54,908 bases of DNA from a virus. The notes beneath the pieces were generated by a model. It was not told the DNA's origin. It ran no database searches and worked only from the letters and a program-made list of their open reading frames with translations. Location of the stretch: IMG/VR virus record IMGVR_UViG_3300015245_000530, positions 1 to 54,908 of that record; one strand, written 5' to 3'. Position numbers and translations under genes: made by a program. How positions within the stretch are numbered: the stretch's first letter is position 1; every line of letters begins with the position of its first letter. Below, in pieces: positions 28,975 through 36,094 of the stretch.

Positions 28975-31900
28975 CAGTACCCCGCGAATTCGATGTTGAT
29001 TGTTCTGATGACCCCGACGGAAGCATTCGTAACCCTAACGAATGCCGATGACAATGTGAGGCTTGTGACCGCGAGGACATCGCCGGCCGCCTCATCGACT
29101 ATGACAGCCTGGTAAACTGGCAGACCGGGTGTAGCGGGCACACCTCCAGAACCACCATTGAATGCCGCCAGCGTCGCCGAGCCGTCTGGCTTGAATGTGA
29201 TGGTGGTCCCGGCCGCTGCGAGCGTCAGGCCAATATAGTGGTCGATGCGGGACGGGATGTGCACCGCGAAGGTGAACGAGGAAGCCGAATCGATGGTGTT
29301 CAGGTCGAACGACTCCAGGAACAGCTGCATGTTGAACGCCATGGCGCTGTAGAACCCGGCGCGGTACCGTTGCCATCCGAGGAAGACCACGCCGTCCGCC
29401 GACAGGTTGATGTTGGGGAACGTTGTGATGAACATGTTCGCCGACGCGGCGAAGATGTCATTGAAAGAGAACACATCGGTCCAGGTGAAGATGTTCTGCC
29501 CGACCGGGACACCCTGCGTCGTCCACGAACAATCGACGAGACACCCGACGATCCGGCCGACGTTGACAATGTGGGAAGCCGGGATTGTGTAGGTACCGCT
29601 CACGGTAAACACCGTCGCGAAATTATATACGTCGACGATGCCGTAAACGTCTGTCATATCATAGACGTCTCCGCTGCCGCCATTGCCAAAGTTGTACCAA
29701 TCCGTAAGCGCGTAAATGTCCGCGACACCATACAAATCGCCGGTTTCAAAAGTTTCGATAGTGCCGCTGTTGTTGTAGACGTCGCCGGCGAACGTGCCGG
29801 TGAGCACCCCGGTCGCCCCGAAGAACTCATCCCAAGATTTCACGATGTTGAGAGGGATCACCGCCGTGTTGCTGATGACGCCGATCTGCGCGGCGTTCAT
29901 CGAGTAGACGTCCAATCCTGGCACCGGCACGGCGTGCGCCTTGATGAGGTACACCGTGCCCCCGAGGCTCGAGCCGATCGCGGGCACGTTCGGGTGCAGG
30001 TAGCGCCCGATCACCTGCGCGGTGTTCCAATCAGATCCGCGCCTGATCTCGTAGTCGATGGGGTTGCGGAAGTCGTCGACCTCGTCCCACGAGAACAGGG
30101 TGATGTTGGACTGGTAGTTGGTCGTGAAGTTCTGCACGTCCGGCAGCGGCGACGTGAGCGCGGTGCCCTGGATCGTGTAGGTGTAGGCCGACACGCTCGC
30201 CAACGTCTGCGGGCCCGCCCCGGCGTGGTTGAAGTTCACCAGCTTGACGTAGAGGGTCTGGCCGATGCGGTCCGCGGTGAAAGGCACCCGGAAGACGCCC
30301 TTGTTTATGCGCACGAACGTGGTTCCGGCCGGGCTCGACTTGGGCGCGGTGCCGTAGCCGCCACGGTTGAGGTTCGTCAGGTTGTAGGCGTTCGCCCCGG
30401 TCGGGGTCGCGTTCTGGTAGGCCAGGAACTCGCCGCCCACGTAGCAGAGCGTCGCGAAACCGAGCAGATCAGCGGTGGTGCCGCTGAGGAGTTGGGCCTG
30501 GCTGAGCGCCAGGTCGACCGCGAGCACGCTGGCGGGGTCGATCGTGGGGGGCAGCGTGGACGCCGGCACGGCCGCTAGCGCGCCGGTGAGCACACCCATG
30601 CTCGTCGGGCCGAGCTGCTGGCCGACGAAGTCGTAGTTGACCCCGTCGTAACTCACGTAGACGTTCGCGCCGCCCCACGCCGCGGGGTTGACGCCGGTGA
30701 TCCCGGCCCAGACCTCCAACCCCTTCGACCCCGGTCCGGTGAGCGGGTCGGACGGTTCGAAGAAGAACGGGGTGTTGGTAACGCCGGGATCTGCGTTGTA
30801 GTCGGGCACGAACCCGGTGTTGACCTGGACGCCGTAGAGCGGCGGCGAGGCGGAGCCGACGAGCATGTCCTCCGCGATCATGGAGAAGGACGCGTCGTCC
30901 GGATTCTCGGTGATCTCCTTTATGCGGACCAGCTTGCGCGAGAGCCTCATGGCTGGGTCCGTGACCGTCACCAGGTCCATGGGCTCGAGCAGCACGTATT
31001 TGTGGACGAGCGTGAACTCGAACGTCGCCTTGACCTGCTCGCGGCCGAGCTGCAGGTGCGAGCACGTGGTGGCCGACGAGTCCAGCGCGAAGACGTCGAC
31101 CTGCTTCGGGTCGCGCGATCGCAGCCCGATGTCCTGGATGGACGCGTCGTCCTTCGCCTCCGCCACCGTCGGGTTGTAGGCATTGGCGCGGCCCGGGTAC
31201 TTGACGGTGACTTTGTTGTACGTGTCGGCGGTCTGCTTGAGCCTCACGACCACGGGCGATTCGTAGCTGTTCCCCGACGGCAGGAAGTCGTCGTCGGCGA
31301 GGTCGAACAGCGGCGACAGGTTCGGGACGTAGGTGTAGCCGTTGCCCGATATCGTCGAGTCGTAGTACGGCACGACCTTGAGCTTGCCGCCCGACCACAC
31401 AGCCTCCGCCACGAGGCCGTACAGGATGTCGGACAGGAACGCGCTGTAGGCCTTCTGCTGCGTCAGCACCGGCGACATCCATATCCCGGCGGCCTGCCCG
31501 TAGGCGTAGAGCGGCGTGAGCACCACCCCGTACCAGTCGGTGAGCGCGTAGATGTCCGGGACGCCGTACAGGTCGCCGTCGCCGAACCTGTCGAGCGGGA
31601 ACCCTATCCCGTACTTGTCGTTGGTCGCCGAGTCGACGATGATGTCCTTGGCGTTGGCGTCCTGCGGTGCGCCGGGCGCGAAGAAGCCGAACTTCACCTC
31701 GATGTTGAGCGCCGGCAGGTCGGGCGACGCCCCGAGGTTGAACGGCGCGGCCGCTATGTACGCAATGCCGCGGTTGGCCCGCGCGTCCCCGGGGTGCGCG
31801 CTGACCACGTATCCCCAGGCGGTCTGCGCGTAGCTGCCGGTGAACAAGGAGAAATTGAGGGCGCCGAGCGAGGTGATGTTCTTGCTGTTCCAAACCGTGC

Positions 31901-32201
31901 CGACGCCGACGATGGGCCCCTCGCACAGCCCCATCATCACCGTGGTGTAGTAGACCGTCTGCTCCTGGCCGCCGCCCTGCTTGCCGGAGCCGCCGCCGCC
32001 GGTGCCCTTGCCGCCGCCCTGCTGCGCCTGCTGGACCTGGATGGAGCGAAAGTCGGCGTAGTAGATCAGGTTGCCGGCGAGCCGACCCGTGCCCCACCCC
32101 ACCGGGATCGGCGTGCCCTGCACCGAGGTCTGGACGCGCAGCGAGGTCGCCGGCGGGTTCGGCGTGCTGGCTCGCGGCGACCCGCCGAACAAACTCGTCA
32201 T
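28974..32201 (-). CDS. Large tail-tip (Phage-tail_3-type) protein, GTA gp15-like
   Basis: 1075 residues, the central tip protein. The N-terminus has the GTPIPVGWGTGRLAGNLIYY segment typical of this family, then a Gly/Lys/Gln-rich loop (residues 60-80) and YYTTVMMGLCEGPIVGVGTV. The Phage-tail_3 region covers about 250-450 (QQKAYSAFLSDILYGLVAEA; SPVVVRLKQTADTYNKVTV; HKYVLLEPMDLVTVTDP). Fibronectin-like strands follow. Residues 207-225 and 821-837 carry near-identical GDLYGVxDIYALTDWY motifs. The order DUF2460, DUF2163, NlpC/P60, then this gene matches genes 12-15 of the Rhodobacter gene transfer agent. Ends with IRTINIEFAGY; its stop overlaps the 34-residue gene. Confidence 0.85.
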   Translation of the reverse strand: MTSLFGGSPRASTPNPPATSLRVQTSVQGTPIPVGWGTGRLAGNLIYYADFRSIQVQQAQQGGGKGTGGGGSGKQGGGQEQTVYYTTVMMGLCEGPIVGVGTVWNSKNITSLGALNFSLFTGSYAQTAWGYVVSAHPGDARANRGIAYIAAAPFNLGASPDLPALNIEVKFGFFAPGAPQDANAKDIIVDSATNDKYGIGFPLDRFGDGDLYGVPDIYALTDWYGVVLTPLYAYGQAAGIWMSPVLTQQKAYSAFLSDILYGLVAEAVWSGGKLKVVPYYDSTISGNGYTYVPNLSPLFDLADDDFLPSGNSYESPVVVRLKQTADTYNKVTVKYPGRANAYNPTVAEAKDDASIQDIGLRSRDPKQVDVFALDSSATTCSHLQLGREQVKATFEFTLVHKYVLLEPMDLVTVTDPAMRLSRKLVRIKEITENPDDASFSMIAEDMLVGSASPPLYGVQVNTGFVPDYNADPGVTNTPFFFEPSDPLTGPGSKGLEVWAGITGVNPAAWGGANVYVSYDGVNYDFVGQQLGPTSMGVLTGALAAVPASTLPPTIDPASVLAVDLALSQAQLLSGTTADLLGFATLCYVGGEFLAYQNATPTGANAYNLTNLNRGGYGTAPKSSPAGTTFVRINKGVFRVPFTADRIGQTLYVKLVNFNHAGAGPQTLASVSAYTYTIQGTALTSPLPDVQNFTTNYQSNITLFSWDEVDDFRNPIDYEIRRGSDWNTAQVIGRYLHPNVPAIGSSLGGTVYLIKAHAVPVPGLDVYSMNAAQIGVISNTAVIPLNIVKSWDEFFGATGVLTGTFAGDVYNNSGTIETFETGDLYGVADIYALTDWYNFGNGGSGDVYDMTDVYGIVDVYNFATVFTVSGTYTIPASHIVNVGRIVGCLVDCSWTTQGVPVGQNIFTWTDVFSFNDIFAASANMFITTFPNINLSADGVVFLGWQRYRAGFYSAMAFNMQLFLESFDLNTIDSASSFTFAVHIPSRIDHYIGLTLAAAGTTITFKPDGSATLAAFNGGSGGVPATPGLPVYQAVIVDEAAGDVLAVTSLTLSSAFVRVTNASVGVIRTINIEFAGY

Positions 32202-32207
32202 GCGGCG

Positions 32208-32726
32208 TCACCCCCAGAGCGTGAAGAACTTCACCGCCCTCGCGGTCGTGGCGAGCAGCGCCTGGTCGCCGCGCTCCTCGAAGACGAGGCCCGCCCCGGC
32301 GTTGGCGTGGATGATCCAGGGCCAACCCTCGGCGCGGTCGAAGTCCGCCTGGTACTCCGGCCAGCCGTGCGCGTTCACCACGCCGCCGTGCGAGAAATCG
32401 CGGGCCACGTGGAACATGGCGATGTCGCCCGGCCGCACGCGCTCCTCCGGGATCTCCGACGCGTACCTGCGGATGTGCTGGAGATACAGTCCGGAGGCTC
32501 GGTTGAGGTGCGCCATCGAGTTGTAGACCTCGATCGGCACCTCTCCGACGAGGCCGGACTCCTCGTAGACCTTCGCGAAGAACGTGCAGTCGGCCGCCAC
32601 GCGCTTGATGCGCGCGCCGTGGCGGTAGGGCGTGCCGATCCACTCCCGGGCGACCTCGACCACGCGCCGGCGCTGGAACCACTCGTCCCCAAGGCAGGCG
32701 CGCGTGGGCGCGACGAGGCCGCTCAC
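32208..32726 (-). CDS. NlpC/P60 tail-tip peptidase
   Basis: 172 residues from the GTG at 32726, which overlaps the stop of a 19-codon frame. NlpC/P60 enzymes cut peptide cross-links in peptidoglycan, helping the tail pass the cell wall. The pattern AREWIGTPYRHGARIKRVAA leads to DCTFFAKVYEES, with the catalytic cysteine in the D-C-x-x-x box, then RPGDIAMFHV and DFSHGGVVNAHG with the catalytic histidine, and a third polar residue near the DRAEGWPW segment. Length is close to the GTA gp14 equivalent. Located between hub and tip genes as expected. Confidence 0.88.
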   Translation of the reverse strand: MSGLVAPTRACLGDEWFQRRRVVEVAREWIGTPYRHGARIKRVAADCTFFAKVYEESGLVGEVPIEVYNSMAHLNRASGLYLQHIRRYASEIPEERVRPGDIAMFHVARDFSHGGVVNAHGWPEYQADFDRAEGWPWIIHANAGAGLVFEERGDQALLATTARAVKFFTLWG

Positions 32727-32782
32727 GCGGATACCGGCAGCGTCGCGAGGACGTCCAACAGGTGAATTGTCGACATGCTCAT
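32723..32782 (-). CDS. 19-codon frame coupled to hub and peptidase genes
   Basis: ATG overlaps the DUF2163 stop (ATGA) and its TGA overlaps the NlpC/P60 GTG. It encodes MSMSTIHLLDVLATLPVSA, a mildly hydrophobic peptide. It may be only a translational bridge, or the original N-terminus of the peptidase displaced by one frame; the short distance makes either possible. Without comparison I cannot say that the peptide itself matters. Confidence 0.3.
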   Translation of the reverse strand: MSMSTIHLLDVLATLPVSA

Positions 32783-33708
32783 ATCGCCGTCTCCGCCGCG
32801 GGGATGAGGTCGAATCCGCCGAAGTTGACCTCGTTGTTGAACTTGGAGATGCAGGTCGAGCGGAGTTTATCGCAGCCGGGGTAGGCCGTGAAGCCATCAC
32901 CGGGCGCCACCGCGAACGGGAACGGCGCGATCAGGAACATGTTGACGGCGTCGAAGCTCTTCACCATGCGCCGGAAGCCGGCGTTGAGCCCCGAGGTCAT
33001 CGTGAGTTGGCCGAGCGAGTAGTAGCCTGCGACGTGGCCGAACCCGGTGGTGACGATCTGGGATTGCGTCGAGCCGGCAAGCGCGGTTCCAACGGAGGAA
33101 AAACTGGCCTGAGAGAGTTGGCATCCAGCATCAAACAACGTCCATCGACACGGCGACTGCCAGGTGTTGCGCGGGATCAGCAGCGAGAACTGGTCGAGCC
33201 ACGAGTTGATCGAGAGCACCGCCTGGTTGCGCATGATGTCGACGGCCGCCATGCGGCCCGCGAAGTAGTCCACCAGCACGAAGGCGCCGCTGGCGTCGGA
33301 GAAGACGAGGAGCGGCGAGGTCCACGGCTGCGGCCAGGATGGCCAGTAGGCGCGGTGGACGCGCCCCGCCGAGCCGGACAGTGATCCGCCGGCGACGGAC
33401 GCCAGCCACGGAGTATTGCCTATGCTGACGGGGTAGGCGGCGCCGGTCACCGGGTCCACCCCCACGGGCATCGCGTGCACCTGCCAGGTATCGACGTCGA
33501 GGCCCGTCTTCCAGTGCCCCACGGCCTTGTTGTCGGCCTGGTCGAAGTAGAGCGCCGATGAGTAGGTGTTGCCGGCGTACACGACGTCGACGTCGGCCGT
33601 GGTGTAGCGCAGCACCTGGCCGGTAGTGAGGGTGAGCTCGTAGAGGTCGCAGAACACGAAAACGCCGGTGGCGAGCAGCGCGATGAGTCCTGCGGGTGCC
33701 GTCTTCAT
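32779..33708 (-). CDS. DUF2163 tail hub protein (GTA gp13-like)
   Basis: 309 residues. Family features: GVFVFCDLYELTLTTGQVLR, YTTADVDVVYAGNTY, then IPRNTWQSPCRWTLFDAGC, the CRxxxFDxxC box typical of DUF2163, and GFHVAGYYSLGQ-type strands (GHVAGYYSLGQLTMTSG). The C-terminus has FTAYPGCDKLRSTC, another conserved cysteine pair, then NNEVNFGGFDLIP. In the Rhodobacter GTA the equivalent forms the hub at the tail end and binds the distal tail ring. Ends overlapping a 19-codon frame before NlpC/P60. A 113-base stretch separates it from the cytochrome gene upstream. Confidence 0.88.
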   Translation of the reverse strand: MKTAPAGLIALLATGVFVFCDLYELTLTTGQVLRYTTADVDVVYAGNTYSSALYFDQADNKAVGHWKTGLDVDTWQVHAMPVGVDPVTGAAYPVSIGNTPWLASVAGGSLSGSAGRVHRAYWPSWPQPWTSPLLVFSDASGAFVLVDYFAGRMAAVDIMRNQAVLSINSWLDQFSLLIPRNTWQSPCRWTLFDAGCQLSQASFSSVGTALAGSTQSQIVTTGFGHVAGYYSLGQLTMTSGLNAGFRRMVKSFDAVNMFLIAPFPFAVAPGDGFTAYPGCDKLRSTCISKFNNEVNFGGFDLIPAAETAI

Positions 33709-33821
33709 GACGAGTTTTCTACCGCACTCCCGCGAGCTAAGAAATGGGCATCACTCGAAGTAGCCGCCGATGGCCACGTCGCCGCGGATGATCTCGCTGA
33801 TGGACGCGGTCTGCACCAGAT

Positions 33822-35108
33822 TCAGAGCGAGCGCAGAAAGTTCACGAGTTCCTGCTTGGCTGCCGGCGGCAGCAGCGAGAAGGCGCGCACCACCACGTTC
33901 GCCTCGCTGCCGGGGCTGGCGTGTGCAGTTATCGCCGCCAGCAGGTCGGACGTCCTGCCGTCGTGCAGGAAGAACAGGCGCTGCCCGACGCCCCACAGCG
34001 GCGCCGTGCGGAACTCGCTGCCTGTGGCGAGGCCCTGCGGGATGCCGTCCGCGAGCCCCTGCCCCATGTCGTGTAGGGCGAAGTCGCTGAAAGGCCGGTA
34101 TTCCACCTTGCTCTTGCCGATCAGGCTCATCTTCCCGGTGACCTGGCGCTCGATGTGGCAGCCGTCGCAGCCCACAGTCTTGAAGACGATGAGGCCAGCC
34201 GCGGCGGGCAGGTGGACGGGGATCGCCGACGCGGCCACGACCTGCGGAGTTTTGGTGGCCGGGGTCGGGGGCGCGAGCATGCGCATGAAGGCTGCGAATT
34301 TCGTCACGTCGCTGGCCGCGTCCGCCGGCGTCGACTTGACCGAGGTCAGGTTGGTGTGGTCCTCGGGCAGCGCGTTGAATTGGCAACCAGGGGTCTCGTC
34401 GCGCTCCTGGGGGAACACCTCGTTGGTGACGCCCTGCTCGACATTATAGGCCTCGCCCGCAAAGATCATCAGCGACTTGTTCTGCGCCTTCCACCCGAAC
34501 CTGGTGATGGTGCCGTCGTTGCCGCTCCGGTTGAACCGACCGGTGATGCCCGGAAACTTGGCCTGCGCCCTCGCGGCTGCTTCGAAGTTGGCGTCCGGCG
34601 TCGCCTCCACCAAGCCGAGCCCGAAGACCGGCGTGGGGATGCGGAATGAGATGTTGCGAGCGGCGATCGCCGCCGCGAAGTCTGGCTGCGCGATGTTGCA
34701 CCCCTGGGCGTCGGCGCGGCCGGTGATGACGAACAAGTCGTGGACGCCGCCGTCCGACACGAACCGCGCTTCCCTCACGGGGCCGTTGGGCGTGATGAAG
34801 GATGGAACCTTGTTCTTGGCGCCGTCCAAGGTTGCCACGGCCACCTGCGGGTTCACCCGCGGGCTCGTCCCTCCCGTCGCCGGCTGCGCGTGGCACCCGG
34901 CGCAGGAGTCGAGGTTGAACCTCGGCCCTAGCCCGTTCACCACTCCGTCGACTTCCTCGAACGCGTCCTTGGACGCGTCGAAGAAACCGGCGTCGACGCC
35001 AGCGAGCGCGCCGCCGGCCCCGGCAGGTCCACCTCGCGGGCCCGGATCGGTTTGGCCGAACACCGGAGTGGCGGCGAGCAGGGCAGCAATCAAGACAGGT
35101 CTGAACAT
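33822..35108 (-). CDS. Exported diheme c-type cytochrome, DUF1111 (di-heme oxidoreductase) family
   Basis: 428 residues from the ATG at 35108. A signal peptide (MFRPVLIAALLAATPVFG) sends it to the periplasm. Two heme c sites are visible: CAGCH at 69-73 and CDGCH at 314-318. Family blocks include FNLDSCAGCHAQPATGG, PTPVFGLGLVEATPD, RFGWKAQNKSLMIFAGEAYN, VEQGVTNEVFP, FRTAPLWGVGQRLFFLHDGR and SDLLAAITAHASPG. DUF1111 proteins are annotated as putative peroxidase or thiol oxidoreductase. Length is a little under the usual 450-500. It stands, same strand, between distal-tail and hub genes in an otherwise GTA-like order, where no such gene is expected. It is therefore cargo that would need the host cytochrome-c maturation system. 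Confidence 0.92.
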   Translation of the reverse strand: MFRPVLIAALLAATPVFGQTDPGPRGGPAGAGGALAGVDAGFFDASKDAFEEVDGVVNGLGPRFNLDSCAGCHAQPATGGTSPRVNPQVAVATLDGAKNKVPSFITPNGPVREARFVSDGGVHDLFVITGRADAQGCNIAQPDFAAAIAARNISFRIPTPVFGLGLVEATPDANFEAAARAQAKFPGITGRFNRSGNDGTITRFGWKAQNKSLMIFAGEAYNVEQGVTNEVFPQERDETPGCQFNALPEDHTNLTSVKSTPADAASDVTKFAAFMRMLAPPTPATKTPQVVAASAIPVHLPAAAGLIVFKTVGCDGCHIERQVTGKMSLIGKSKVEYRPFSDFALHDMGQGLADGIPQGLATGSEFRTAPLWGVGQRLFFLHDGRTSDLLAAITAHASPGSEANVVVRAFSLLPPAAKQELVNFLRSL

Positions 35109-35191
35109 GGTTTTGAATCCCCTTCTTCGTTGACTACGCCGCGACCTCAATCCCCACATCGTGGGTATTTTGCGGCCCAGCCGGGGCGCCG

Positions 35192-35464
35192 TCAGATGAT
35201 CCTGTCCCTGTTGCGGTGCATCAACACGCGGGCCGCCCTGTTGACGCCCCCCATTTTCCTGGCTTCGCCGTTGAGCCACGTCGCCGAGTAGTCGAGCGCG
35301 TTGGCCACCGCGCGAAGGCACGGCGGCAGCCGGTCGAAGCCCCTCATCTCCTTGCGGAAGGACCCCTCGACGGCCGCTATGGGCACCACGGCGCCGTCGA
35401 ACAACATGCTCCCATCCGGCAGCGGCTCAAGCCGTTGCGGGCGACGGCGACGCTGGCGCCTCAT
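35192..35464 (-). CDS. Small protein between distal-tail and cytochrome genes
   Basis: 90 residues from the ATG at 35464, whose ATGA overlaps the DUF2460 stop. Basic N-terminus (MRRQRRRRPQRLEPLPDG), then SMLFDGAVVPIAAVEGSFRK and FDRLPPCLRAVANALDYSAT, ending basic. No recognised family and no counterpart in the core GTA tail order. Its stop is 83 bases before the cytochrome start; that gap holds a short CCCACATCGTGGG inverted repeat (35152-35164) and may include the cytochrome's own promoter, although I see no clear -35/-10 pair. Confidence 0.6.
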   Translation of the reverse strand: MRRQRRRRPQRLEPLPDGSMLFDGAVVPIAAVEGSFRKEMRGFDRLPPCLRAVANALDYSATWLNGEARKMGGVNRAARVLMHRNRDRII

Positions 35465-36093
35465 TTGCTCTGGGTCTTGATGGTGGTGAACTTGATGGCC
35501 TTGGCCTGCCATATCAGGTTCACGAACTTCTCGAAGTCCACCGCGTCGTCGTCGAACCGGCAAAGCCAGTTGAACGTCCCGGTCCAGGTGAGCGCGGCCG
35601 CGGCCGCCGGCGGCGAATTGAACGTCACGAGCCCCTGAGTTCCGAGCGTGTAGAGCACCGTCGGCGTGCCGGCGACCTTGACGCTCGCGATCGCGACCGG
35701 CGCGAACACCGGCTCGGAGAACGTGACGCCGCCGAACCCAGTCATGGTGCGCACCAGCGGGAACGCCGTCGTGGCGCCATCGCCCAGCCCGAAGAGCTGG
35801 TCGGTCACCGCCCCGTCGTCCGGGTCGGCGAACTGGAACACGAGCGCGGCCCCCCGCACCAGGTTGAACAGGACCGCGAGCCCCTGCATCTCCAGGGCGG
35901 CGAGCGACTGCAGGGCGGCCGAGCTGGAGTTGAGCGCCTCATACGGGAGGGAGATGCGCCAGCGCGGAAAGCTCCACAGCGGGATCGGGTTGTCCTGCCC
36001 GGAAGTCGCCTCCTGGTGGAGCGTCTTCCAAGTCGGGGTCTTGACCACCGGGTAGGTCGCGCCGATGAGCGGGGGGAACGTTGGCACCGTCAT
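35461..36093 (-). CDS. DUF2460 distal tail protein (GTA gp12-like)
   Basis: 210 residues. Typical TIGR02217 features: FPPLIGATYPVVKTPTWKTL at the start, NPIPLWSFPRWRISLPYEAL, and FQFADPDDGAVTDQLFGLGD (the repeated family DP-D segment), then strands VTFSEPVFAPVAIASVKVAG and LVTFNSPPAAAAALTWTG, ending LCRFDDDAVDFEKFVNLIWQ. In the Rhodobacter GTA the equivalent forms a ring joining tube and hub. Follows the tape-measure gene immediately (one base gap). Confidence 0.9.
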   Translation of the reverse strand: MTVPTFPPLIGATYPVVKTPTWKTLHQEATSGQDNPIPLWSFPRWRISLPYEALNSSSAALQSLAALEMQGLAVLFNLVRGAALVFQFADPDDGAVTDQLFGLGDGATTAFPLVRTMTGFGGVTFSEPVFAPVAIASVKVAGTPTVLYTLGTQGLVTFNSPPAAAAALTWTGTFNWLCRFDDDAVDFEKFVNLIWQAKAIKFTTIKTQSK

Positions 36094-36094
36094 A

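Noticed and set aside
30469-32682. 737-residue alternative frame across the tip protein and peptidase genes
   Set aside because: Same-strand shadow; very Arg/Gly/Ala-rich, and the accepted frames carry recognised tail-tip and NlpC/P60 motifs.
33751-34386. 211-residue frame overlapping the cytochrome 3' end
   Set aside because: Most of it is an Arg-rich shadow of the cytochrome gene; only the last 22 residues look protein-like and have no start.
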